Shown here piece by piece: positions 9,364-21,000 of a DNA stretch of 64,000 nucleotides. Positions within the stretch are counted from its first letter, which is position 1; each line of letters begins with the position of its first letter. Source of the stretch: Phoenix dactylifera (Eukaryota > Streptophyta > Magnoliopsida > Arecales > Arecaceae); contig NC_052405.1 in NCBI RefSeq assembly GCF_009389715.1, forward strand, positions 8,535,194-8,599,193. Direction: 5' to 3'. The notes under the pieces were generated by a model. It was not told where the DNA came from. It did not search any database and saw nothing but the letters and a program-made list of their open reading frames with translations. The position numbers and the translations under genes were made by a program.

Positions 9364-12300
9364 CAAAAGGGCATGGCTTTCATTTAAAAGAGGCTGAAGC
9401 AACGGGACCAAGTTCTGGATATCAGCTTTCATCATGTTGTAATCTTGCCCTTTGCCCATCAGCAAGCTGATGAATATTTTTCTCTCTGGGATGAGCTTCA
9501 GAGCAATCTGTTCATATATAATTTAACTTATTTTTGTGCAATAAAATCAGAGGAGAAACACTAAATCCTTCATAACATGTACTGTATTTCATATCTTATG
9601 TTGAGAAAGCTTCAACTCCTACATGCAAAATGAGTAGAAGAACATCTATAAAGCTTTGGAACTTGAATTTTTTTTTATAAGAAGATGTGACTATAAGAAT
9701 TACAAGACGTCAATCTGCCATCTTGCATTTACATGCATATGCTTTTGCCTGAGACTGATGAATCATAATTAGAGTAGAAGGGTGCTGCGGAAGCTTAAAA
9801 ATCTTCACTTCAAGTGAAAGAATGGTGTTACTCAAGAAGACAAACAGATCATCCATATAGCCAAAATTCATTCCCTAATGACTGCATTAGAAAGGGACAT
9901 ATTTCTTTTCAACCAGAGTTTTTTACTTGATAAAGCATTTTGAATGGTGGAAAATGAGGTAAAAAGAAGGGGGAAGATCATTTGATGAGCTGTAGTACTA
10001 AAAGAAAGTGTAAAAGCTTTATTTTTGCCCCGCAAATCAGTGTACTCTCAGTATGTCTATCCTGGACAGAAAGCTTGCGATGGCAGGAACATGGTTATTT
10101 CATTTAACTGAGACCTATCATGGTTATTGTTGGCGTGACCTGAACCAACAATACCAATATCTGAAGTCTTCCTGCTAGTTTGGTGCAGCAAAGCTGTTTC
10201 AGAGAATTGACTCTACATAAACTTTCTTAATACTAAATATGCAGGCTGAATTGGGATTTGTGTGATAAAATTATTATCTTCTTTTGAATATATTAAAAAA
10301 AAGAGAAATTATTCTGGGTACAATTTATCTCTCAGAAAGCTTTCATCTTGAGTGTTTTGACTTGATAATAGGAAACATTGCCAATGTTTGGAAAACTCCT
10401 TCCCCATTTCCAAGACAAATGCTTGTTTTTTAATAGTAGTAGCAGTAGCAGTAGTAATAGAAGCAGCAGCAGTATAGTAGTCAGTAAAAAATAAAAAAGA
10501 GGAACATTTTCTGATCAAATGCAGATAAATCTTTATAAGTAGTGGACTTCAATAAGAGTGATCTATCATACTTGACGAGTGAAAGGAGTTTAATGATATG
10601 AATTTTAACACATTGATACTGCTATCTCTGAGGGGATCATCAATTAGATAGCCAACATAAAGACTCAGCCTTTCTTGTGACAGATAAATATGTAGAAGTA
10701 GTGCACTTCAATAAGAGTGGTCTATCAGACATGGCAAGTGAAAGAAGGTTAATGATATGAACTTTAATACATTTATAGTGCTTTCTCTGAGGGGCCCATC
10801 AATTAGATAGCCAACATAAGGATTCAGCCCTTCTTGTGACATAACTGGTTGATAGTTAAAGTGATTAAAATACTTATTGTAATGGGAAAGAGATGCATTG
10901 ATATAAATGGGACATTACTTTGTAAGCAGCTGATGATATCCAACCATGCCATGGCTTTAGAGTGTCCTTGTATGCATCTTCCACCACTTGTACAAGGCTC
11001 AGTTCAGAATTCTTCTCTAATCTCTCTAATACTGCTATACTGAAATCCATGGACCTGATAATATCAAAAAGAAATCCAAGCATGAGAAGAAGGGGTTTGC
11101 GATATAAAGTTATGAATATATGACAGATAAGAGTGCCTATAGACAACTTTGACCTGACTGTTAAAACCTAAAGTAATGTCTGAGATTAATTGTTGGCTGA
11201 GGTTTTCAAATATAGTTGTTTATCTGAGATCATGTGATGGAACGTTGCCATCAGGACTTGTTCCAGCTGGCTGGCACCCTCTCCTCTTGTAGAGAGGAGC
11301 ATATACTTATAATTTGATGCAATGGAATTCTTTCATCAATCGTGTAGAGAGGAACCACCTTACGACTGGGTGGCATTTCAAGGTATTCATTTTATTTCTT
11401 GGAAACACAATCATGTTTTTGTGGATTTATTTTTACAAGAATCTAGAGAAGATGTGTAAATATTAGTAATATAAATACGACCTATTCCAAGTTATAGTGA
11501 TGCCTTATAGTCCATTCAAGGACCTGTAATGTTGAAGAGTGGGAATAGTCCCACATTGGATATGTAAGATACTCTACTCTGTCGTATATATACATGGGCC
11601 ATCCACCTACTAGCTTAAGCTTCTGGGCAGGATTGCTGCTATGGTATCAGAGCCTGCTGTCCCTTCTCTTTGCCTTCTGATCTGCTTCCATGTTCTTGTT
11701 TTTCGACGTCCTTCAAACTCTTATAAATGCTGGAAGCTTGTGACGTATAAACCTTTAGGACTTGAAGCACAAAAACGCATAAAAAGGCCTCTTCTGTAAC
11801 CTTACACAAATGTACAGTTTCAGTAGAAGTTCATGAAGGATCTAAAGTGATGAAGCTTTTTTTCCTCTTAGGGAATGAACACTTTTTTCCCCTTAGGGAA
11901 TGAACAAATGAAGTAGAATGTTACGAAACTGGGAGAGGATTATTACTTTCAGAAGTGAAGAACATCAATGATATGGATGTGGCTATTTTCATATTTACTA
12001 ACCCTTAGTAAATAGGTTAAGTGAAACAATCAATATGATCAAAAGTAATTTGCTTAAGAAATTTACCCCTACTTACAAAGTTAAAAGACTAACTTAAATA
12101 AATTGGCCAAAAAGACGAAGGAAAAGAAAACAGGCAAACTAAATTTACAATAAAATATTCTGTAATACATAATTAAACAATTTTAGCAAAAGCATGAGGA
12201 TGTGGCTAGCAGGAATGGTAAAAGTTGTCAGTTCTTAGTTTTACCTGGTAAGCCATAGCATAGCTCTAGCATGGCTTTCAGCCTTTCTTGCAGTCCCCTC

Positions 12301-15300
12301 ACTCACCTCTTTCTTCAATATCTCTGCCAAACTTGAATACCTTGATGGATCTGACACGTAAAGCTCTTGCAATCTCTACACATTCAGCAAAATATAGCGT
12401 ATTAACCTGGTTCTTACATGCATGCATGTTTTGCATCATGGAATGTGGCTGTAAAAGCCTATTTACACAATTACATGACACAATGATTGTTATGGATCCT
12501 TTTCTGTTAAATTACCATGATGCATGTTAAACTACACTCATAAAAGTGTTCGGACTTTTGACAAGTGTTAAAGTTCAGAGATATGATGAAATTTCAGCAA
12601 CATTATTGTTGTCTAGATTATGGACTCATGATTATACTTGGTGTGTGTTCTTCGTTAAAGAACATAATGAAAATTGAACGCATTAACTGTATTATTGTAC
12701 TCCATAAGAGTATAATTTTTAAGATCAATATGGTGATCAGTTGTCCTTCATGCTTAAAATCAATTATTATTTGATTAATATTATTATATGTCATTAACCT
12801 CACCTGCAAGCTTCTTTTTGGTTAGGTATCCGTTGTACCTTTTCCTTATAAATGATTTGGCACCAGTCAGGCGCTTGTTTTATATGGATGCAGAAATATA
12901 ACATAGACTAATTGGAACAAGTGAAGAATTATAATCATTGATCATTCATGAGAACAAGTGTAAAAGATTAAAGTATTTATGTGGTGCATGAACAAATTCT
13001 AATTACATAGATAGTACTTAGTCATTGCCTAACATCTTCTATTTGAGAAAAATTAAATTGAAAGCTCAAAAGGGATCGCGTTTCTAATCTGAAGCTTCTT
13101 CATTTGTCTCCAAGAACATTTGTACCACATTTTTCTAATCAAACTCTTATAGGATTTGTAGGGTTTGCAGTGTGGTAAGCGGGTTATAGGATCGAGACTT
13201 GCTAAGGGGGTGACCAGCATACAACCTAACAAGAGGTTTTATTTATTTATTTATTTTACAAATAAGAGATTCGTTTTAAATAAAAAGAGAATTCACAAAA
13301 AAAAAATCAACAATATGCCCTGGTATAGAAAATTTTTACAACTTGTGCTCCAAAGGTTCTGGATTTTTATCTGAAAATGGTGATGTCATACCATATAACT
13401 AGGCGTGTGCAACAAACTTCACTGGATGAGCTGAAAAGAATGAATTATGATGTTCTTGTCATCCCTGATGATCATTTAATCACCCAACAGGCAAAGTTCA
13501 GAAAGGCTATGACATCGGCGATCCTAGTTGGTGCTTGATATGAGATGAACCACTATAGGCTAAGATACAAGCTCAAGAAATTCTGAAATGAATAGAATTT
13601 TGAGATGAAACATGGTTTTGGGTCTGCTGCAAAACAGAACCAAGTCCACACTAAAAGCCTACTTGCAATTTACAATGGACTTTGATGCTTACGTAGATCT
13701 AAAAATCGAACTTTTTGTTGTATTATTAAGTATATGATAGGCGAATATGAATCCCAAAATTTGTGTGTATCACATCAGGCCTTTGATAGGAACTCAGTTC
13801 TGCAACATGACATGTCTACCTTGTGCATGGAAGACCAACATCAAGTTTTACATTTTAGATAACAAAATTTGCATATGTTCATGGAATGAAAGTTAAACAT
13901 AAAAATTCTAAAAAAATATTAATATCGCATATCGGAGAGTATCTAAAAATATATTAGTTTGTAAATTTATATCCACCAACGATAACAATCACATAGAATA
14001 AGGTTCGCTGTACCGGCCAATACCCTATCATATTGCATGTATCGTTACGTACTAATATCGATCCAATATGCAGCCTCGTACCATACCAACTTTCAGTATG
14101 CTTTGCTATTTCTACCACATACCGACATTGTAATAAAACAGTATCGGCATAGGGTGATTAAGATGACGAACTTTAGTAATATTGCCCTATGCCACATTTA
14201 TGGGTACATCTTGGCTAAAGGAAAAAATTTTGCTGATGGGAAAGGAGAGGCTAATCAGTAACCGAAGGATAATGATGGGCGATGGATGCTCGTGGAAGAC
14301 ACGAGCACGGCACGAAACCCTTCAAGAAGAAAATGACACAGAAGTAGTGGAGTAGATGAGGCTCCCAGTCCCCCTCTGCCGGTCTAAAAAGAGTCTGATC
14401 ACCATCCAGTGAACATAACCAATACATAAGAAATATGTGGCACTTAATGCACAACTTATACGACGCCCAAACTCACATCATGTCAAGAGAACTTTAAATT
14501 GTTAACCTTTCGCTGAAGGCCTAATTGGGGAGGTGAGAATACAGCAGGTGATTTTAGGCTGATGACATCAAAGCTCAAAACAAAAGCATAGTATAAGAGA
14601 AAGAAATGAATTGAGGCTACCTCGATATTTCGCTGGATGTCTTGTCTGAGGACTGCCATGGTCGGCCCAATCTTATCTGCAACCAGCCGAAACATAATCA
14701 AAAAGGGGTGGTTAGGAAATAGGAAATGATTAAGTTTGATATATAACATCTCAACCACCCTGTGATCTAAGCCAAAATTTCCTAACATGGCATGAAGTTG
14801 GCTGTTTAATTCTTCACCAATTTAATAATCCTAGAACTTGATTTTATGCTAAAAAAAAAGTTGTACTTAAGATTGCAAAAGTATTAATTTTCATTTTAGA
14901 TTTTATGGCCTACGAAAAGCAACCAAGTACGTGACTTGGGTTTCATATAAATAACAATCTAATATTAAAATGATCAACAATTGAATGTTGGTCAAAAGCC
15001 AGTTTAGAGTGTGGTCTAAACTGGACTTATTCCAAGGCATTGCGTAGTTTATTATTTTATCATTTTTTTAATGTTCATTTGTCTAAGGGATGAGCCATTC
15101 GAGGTCTACTGTGTTCTTGGATTGGCAGAGGCTTTGAAGGTCCCACTATCACTGTCTCACAAGTTCATCGACCGTGTGTGGTTGCGTGCGCACGCTTCTC
15201 TGTGTGCGTGCGAGCCTCTGTGTGCGTGTGTGTGTGTGTTTGGGGGGAGAAGGGAGGGAGAGCCAACAGTCGGAAAAAGGTGTATCCATGTAGGAAGGTA

Positions 15301-15774
15301 TTCTCAGAGATGGGAGAGGGAGAAGGAGTATAATTTCAAATCCTTAAGCTGCAAGGAGAAGGCCTTCTTCTCTGGATGAAGAGTTGGGCAAAGAGGAAAA
15401 AGAGAGGTTGAAACATGGGAACAGTTAGGAAATAAATCAATGGAGCAATATCCCTTTCTCCCATTCCATGCCAAAACAAACACAATCCAACGTAAGATTT
15501 CTTAGTGAATGATGTGAGAAAAAACATAACCTCACCTGAGGTTTCTTAGTGAATTGTGTGTGTGCGTGTGAGTGAGTGAGAGAGAGAGAGAGGGAGAGAA
15601 CTAACCAAGGACTTGGAGGAGCAAATTGGAGACACTGAGGAAGACAAGGGTGGAGACCACCTTCTCATGCTTCACCAAAGAGAGCTCCTCTACAGCAAGC
15701 CTTATCTCTGACCAACCCTTCTTCTCATCCCCCTCTTTCTTCTTTTTGAAGGGTTCTTCCCCTTCTTTCTTCAT
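9364..15774 (-). CDS. Glycolipid transfer protein (GLTP family)
   Basis: Minus-strand exons: 15774-15606, 14676-14621, 12375-12245, 11054-10919, 9507-9364. They join in frame to 212 residues. Family blocks are SEIRLAVEELSLV (22-34), KIGPTMAVLRQDIQRNIE (58-75), RYSSLAEILKKEVSEGTA, AMLWLTRSMDF and LKPWHGWISSAAYK. The glycolipid headgroup-binding residues known from GLTPs appear to be kept: Asp69, Asn73, Arg76 in the usual Lys position, Trp116 and His155. The fold is soluble and shuttles glycosphingolipids between membranes; plant relatives affect cell-death control. The final 12-15 residues expected (a GLxRLK-like tail) are not found after the exon ending at 9364. Reading through that donor would add only five residues before a stop. 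Introns are long (0.7-2.2 kb) and hold a tandem duplication, an LTR relic and a MITE copy. Confidence 0.88.
10523..10840. repeat. Tandem duplication, period about 159 bp
   Basis: Copy 1 (10523-10681) and copy 2 (10682-10840) align along their whole length. Both begin with AGATAAAT, contain ACTTCAATAAGAGTG, CTCTGAGGGG and AATTAGATAGCCAACATAA, and end in CTTGTGAC. They differ at scattered bases, so the duplication is not recent. It lies in intron 4 of the glycolipid transfer protein gene. Confidence 0.85.
11530..11655 (+). mobile_element. LTR-plus-primer-site relic (TRIM-like)
   Basis: The segment begins TGTTGAAGAG, contains AGTCCCACATTGG typical of small plant LTRs, and is followed at 11642 by TGGTATCAGAGCC, a near-perfect initiator-Met tRNA primer-binding site. 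The implied LTR is about 111 bp (11530 to about 11640). No matching second repeat is visible downstream, so it is an incomplete fossil. It lies in intron 3 of the glycolipid transfer protein gene, antisense to it. Confidence 0.6.
13999..14175. mobile_element. Degenerate ACCGGT-family hAT-like MITE copy
   Basis: The left end reads AAGGTTCGCTGTACCGGCC. The right end, reverse-complemented, reads TAAAGTTCGTCAT. The interior is rich in GTACC, ACCATACC and TATCG words like the clearer copies at 29113 and 45186. No convincing target-site duplication was found. It lies in intron 2 of the glycolipid transfer protein gene. Confidence 0.5.
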
Positions 15775-17940
15775 CCCTTCTTCTATTTTGCTCTCCTACC
15801 CCTTAACTTTGGTCTTTTGGTAGACTACTGCTTTCTATTTAGCATCCTTTGGAGACAAAAAGGGACAATTTAAGCCTTCCTCCCATTTGGGTATCCCATT
15901 GGAGAAGAAAGAGGCTGAGGTCAACGAAAGCAAATGGCTGCCCCCTTCTTGCATAGCCATTGCGTCATTTGGGCTCTCCTCCCCCACATTCCATAGCTGT
16001 TGTATCACCTTCTGTCGTTCAGGGACTACACTTTGCCCCTACGTGTCTGAGTTATTATGCGTCGCAACCTATGGGCATGAATTTTTTATAAGGCGGCACA
16101 AGGTGGCCCTTTCCTATACTTTTTCTTTTCTTTTTTCGGTTCATACAAGGCAAAACTAAGGAGAAAAGTCTGCAAACAAGTGTATCAAAACATTGCAGCC
16201 TAAAAAAAAAGAGAGCCTATATTGATAAAGAGATTTAAATGAGTTGACTTATTTACGATTCAAACTCATTTATATCAAATCTAAATTTATTTTAAATGAA
16301 ACGTTCGCGGACCGGATTAATGAATCGGGTCATAAATTACCATTCTTAATAATAAATTTGTTTGTTTAAATATTTTTGAGCAAATTTTGATGAGTTTTGC
16401 TTAAGTTTGCCGGTGTAAAATCAAGGAAAATTTTTGTATCATCTATATTCGTCGTGTGCTCTATAAATACTTTTTTCAAGAGATACTTTTGGTACACCTA
16501 TTGTGCCTTCTATTTTTGTGTGGAGCGAGATGGGGAGGGAGAATAGATAGCCGATGTATTTGAATTTAATAGCTTATATTAAATTTTTGAACTAACCCCA
16601 CCTCATTGGATTAATAAGAAAAAATGTACCAATTTAGATATAAATTTTGCTAAATAATTTCTTACTATTATTGCTTTTATATGCATCACAAAAGTTGAGC
16701 TAAATCAGGTTCAAGATCAAATTAGAATAATAACATATATAATTTTGATAGACACTCAAACTAGCCAAGTATTATGTTGAAACTCATTGATATACTTGCT
16801 AGCGGTTTGATTTCCATGACTCAACCAAACTTTTCTTGACCCATTTTGATTCCACTTGGTGATGAATTTCATCCAGTAGAAACGAAAATCAAAGCACTAA
16901 AACAATTAATTTTAACAAAAAATAATTGCCTTTGTGAACCATGCTCCACAATCATGGCTCAAGATTCAACCAACTTGTTTCAAATCAGCATTAACCATTC
17001 TTAGAAATGATTTATATGATCATATATTGCAATTTAATTTCGCATCAGCTGGTGGATTCAGGGAGAAGGATGCAGGATGAGATCAACTAGTGTAACAAAA
17101 ATTATCCCATGTCTTCCCATTTATCATTATTGAGTGATTACAATTGCAAATGCGAAACGAAATGATGCATATTGCAAGATTTGTCATGTATAATATCTTA
17201 TTACGTGTCATCATCATTTTCAAAGTTTTGCTATCAAATTACATTTTTGAATTAAACAGTTTCGAAAAAAAAAACTTGGAAAAGAAAAAAAAACACCATT
17301 TGCCATTTCCCATGTAAATGTACATATTTGCACTTTTACCCATATATCCCATGTATTCCAATTGATACGTTCTGAAATCTTTCCCGAAATAGACGGGACT
17401 AACCAGATCTAGACCTATACGCTGCCACCCTTGATCCTAACTGAATCGCATTTCCACTGTTCCGCCGGAACCGGTTTAGAAACGAGAAAACAGAGCCTCT
17501 CCGCCCTCCCGGTTGTTGGGAATCCAGGAGCACGAGGCCCGCCACCGGCCCCCCAAACCTAACACCCCGTATATAAATCCATATACGACGTACTACCCAC
17601 CGTCCGATCATTGAGTCCAACCATTGCCAACCGTCCATCCAACGGCCCCCACTCCGCGGACCCGCACAACCCCACCGACCCTTCCGTAAGCCCATTAGTC
17701 CCCGACTCCACGTGACCACGTCTTCTCCCGCTCCCCGCTAAACCGATCCAATGCTACACGACTTCGTATTGGGAGTCACCAACATGATTCCACGCCATGT
17801 GGCATGAGATGATTTGTCGAATTTGCCGGAGTCACACCAATCATCTTGCGGCATGTGGTAACTAAACTTTTTGGTACCATGTTTGGGCTTGAAGTGTTTT
17901 TCCCTGTGAATACTTATATATTTCATGCTCCGAAGAAAGC

Positions 17941-17949
17941 CATATAAAG
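17941..17949 (+). promoter_or_regulatory. Possible TATA box of the pyruvate kinase gene
   Basis: CATATAAAG lies about 110 bases upstream of the ATG, just before a pyrimidine-rich leader. A second candidate, TATATATTTC, starts near 17916. The assignment is by sequence and position only. Confidence 0.45.
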
Positions 17950-18022
17950 TGGCAGCGCTCCTTTCCCTCGCTTCCGTCCTCTGAAACCCTTCTCTCTATT
18001 CCGTTGAGTCGAGAAGCGGATC

Positions 18023-18043
18023 AAAACCCTAACGAAACCCTAA
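18023..18043 (+). promoter_or_regulatory. Paired telo-box motifs in the pyruvate kinase leader
   Basis: Two copies of AAACCCTAA occur nine bases apart, the second ending about a dozen bases before the ATG. Such telo boxes are known near the starts of plant housekeeping and translation genes. Their effect here is inferred. Confidence 0.6.
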
Positions 18044-18055
18044 TTTCTCTCAGCG

Positions 18056-21000
18056 ATGCACGGAGGGCAGATGCTGATCGAGGAGCCCTTGCGGCTAGCC
18101 TCGGTCCTTGCACCGTCGAAGGAGGTAAGATCGTTTCTCCTTTATCCCTTGCAATTTGGATTCTGATGCGCTAGTTCTGTCGTTCTCCTCGTTTTTTTTT
18201 AAATACATTCGTTCTTCTTTTTGTTGCCCAATTTTTCTTTTTGATAGCGATTTGTTTGGGACTGTCACAATTTGGGGTTTTTGTATTTTTGTTGTCGATC
18301 TGGGCATATTTGTATGGATTGGTTGGATTCTTTGTTGAGTGGGGTTTTTTCTTGATCTGAATTCACCTTGTTTTAAACTTCTTCGGTTTGATATCAACGA
18401 TATGGTGTTTTTCACGGTAAATTAGCAAATTCTTGGTTTAATTCTTGATTGGATTCCGTGCGATATTATTTTTCTCCACGTTGCTTTTTGGCGGATTCTT
18501 TCTTCTCTCTGGTATCCTTTTGGTTCTTTTCCTTTTTAATAATGATTTGATTAATGATTATCGTGTTTTTGATTTGCTTTTTTTTTTTTTTTTGCTTCTG
18601 ATTTGGGTTATATATGTTATGATTGATTGGATTCTTTGGAGAGCTGGGTTCATTCCTGATGTATGGTCACCCTGTTTTCTTGTTTCATTCCGTGTCAATG
18701 CCATGATAAATTAGATTTCTTGATTATGTTCTTCATTATATTCTGTGATACCGTTAAAGGTAGGGTCTCAATTTTACCTTTTCTTTTGCCATGATATTAT
18801 GTATCTTCTTCTTCATCATCATTTCTCTATCCTATGGGATATGATAGGAAGACAAACCGAAACATAAAGACACAACCTATATCATGCTCGATGGAGAGAA
18901 AAATAATTCCATTTTATGCTCCTATCTTCATTTTACTTAGAAATTTATGAGTTCTGGTCATACAACTTTTTGTTTTTGGTATCTGAATGAGCATCTCTCA
19001 GTATATTTATTGTAGATATTATTGTGGTGTATATGCATACAGAGTATGGTGGTATGCCCATGAATGATGTGTAGAATATAATCTATTGTAAGTTTATGTT
19101 GGTTCCCAGTTCCTAATTTTCATAATATCTTGATGTCTAACAATTAGCTTCCTTTTTCTTTGCTGTGTTGACTATTTATCATTGTACTTAAATACAATAT
19201 CCACGGTGTATTTAACAAGTTTGTCTCATGTCCATTGTTGCAATTGTGAATGTTGGGCAATGATATGAATTTTTGAATTTGTGGATCATGTACAAAATGA
19301 TTCAAAGTCACAGCTACCGGTGTCGATGCTTATGTATTCATGCATGTTTCACATGCGGAAGAGTTATAAAAATGTTCTATTTTGCTCCACCTTTTAATTT
19401 TAGAAGCTTATGAAGACACATTCTTAAATAGAAAGAGTTTTAGGATATATGGCAATGGAAAAGCATCAAAATATCCGCGTGTCTTTAATACCTGCTTAGG
19501 AAGTCGAGCAACGTTGACCTCCAAGCTTTTCTTTTTCCCCACTGGGGATATTTGAGGGTGTGAATATATTTTTTGGAACTTTAACAAAATTGGAAAGAAT
19601 GATAACTGGTCAAGTAGTGATTAGTTGGAAACTTCAATCTACTTTCATTCGTAACTGCTAGTAACTAACTATCTTCAAAATTGCAGAAATATTTTCCATC
19701 ACTGACTAAAATTGTTGGAACACTGGGGCCAAAGTCACGTTCTGTTAAAACAATTGAGGCATGCCTAGCAGCCGGGATGTCAGGTTTGTCCTCTGGATGC
19801 TTGTACGTCTGCTTTTTAAAAGCTCTCATTTCTTTTGCTCTAATGACTAATCTTCTTATATTTTGTGTCTTGCAGTTGCGCGCTTTGATTTCTCCTGGTT
19901 AAATGCTGAATATCATCAGAAGACTCTTGAGAATTTGAGGACAGCTGTGAATAATGTCAAGAAGCTATGTGCTGTAAGTTAGATAGTTTACAATATTTCC
20001 TTTCCTTCCTAATCTTAAGATAAGTTTTAATTTTAGAGGTCTAAATCTTTTAAAAAGATAAGAATGCATACATCATGCATTAGTGGGAACAGGAGGAAAT
20101 AAGTGAAGGTTAATTTGTCATCAAATTTACCATTCTTTGGTACTTTTTAACTGAACCAATTTTTGGAAAAAGTAAGGAGCTAATTGAATTTCCATTTTTC
20201 TTTTTTTGAGAATCTTGTTTTATTAGGCTCATATAATAAATTGTATTAAAGTTTGATAGCGTGCATTTAAATTACAGATTTTCTTTTTTTCCTAATTCTT
20301 GGAAATACATCTATTAGGCATTGACGAACTATTTACTAGGGCTGCAACTTGGGTGGCTTGGTTGGGTTGAGGGCAAACCCTAACCCAATCCAACCTATAT
20401 ATAATATATCTTTCTATTCTAACCTAACCTAACCCAATCTTGGATTAAGGTTTCTCTAACCCAACCCAACCTAACCCCCTCTTAAACTAAATTCAGGATG
20501 GGTCAGGTTAGTCGGGTTAAGTTGGGTTAGGACATGTTAATTGGGTTAAATAAGAAATTTAAAATATGTGAAAGGTTTGGTTTTGGGTTTGTCAATTTAA
20601 GTGACAAAGTTACAAGGTTAAGGAAACATATAACCCATATGAAACATAAATATGAATTGAAAACACATGTGAATTATATGTTTGTGGTGTGTGTTTCTGG
20701 TTGGGTTTGGGTTTGGTTGAGTCGTGTCTGGTTGGGTTGGGTTGGTGGTCAACCCTAATCCAGCCCAACTAAAGATCGGATTGGGATTTTGAGCCTAAGC
20801 TAACCCAAATTTACAAAACCTTAACTGCACCCTACCCAATGAGTGGGTTTTGGGTTCGGGTTGAGCCAAACACAAGTTGCACCCCTAGTCTTTAGACCTG
20901 TGTCCAATTACAATCTTGTCTGTTTGACTAGATGTTCTTCTGACTTGGAATTTGAACTGGAAAGATAGATTTCTGGTAAGTGTAGATCAATGTATTAACT

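Larger units (their letters stand above)
15775..18055. other. Divergent intergenic region between glycolipid transfer protein and pyruvate kinase genes
   Basis: The two genes point away from each other across about 2.3 kb. The middle (16.2-17.3 kb) is strongly AT-rich with no recognisable element. From 17.4 kb the DNA becomes GC-rich. An open frame on the minus strand at 17719-17399 is composition-driven and has no family content. The last 150 bases are the pyruvate kinase core promoter and CT-rich leader. Confidence 0.6.

Noticed and set aside
11642-11655. tRNA fragment
   Set aside because: TGGTATCAGAGCC fits a primer-binding site next to an LTR end. There is no cloverleaf.
17399-17719. Minus-strand 106-residue open frame upstream of pyruvate kinase
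   Set aside because: GC-rich promoter-side sequence with Arg/Gly/Trp-rich translation, no family motif and no splice context.
20337-20887. Interstitial telomere repeat
   Set aside because: The units are irregular GGGTTGGGTT/AACCTAACC words enclosed by inverted MITE ends, not TTTAGGG arrays.
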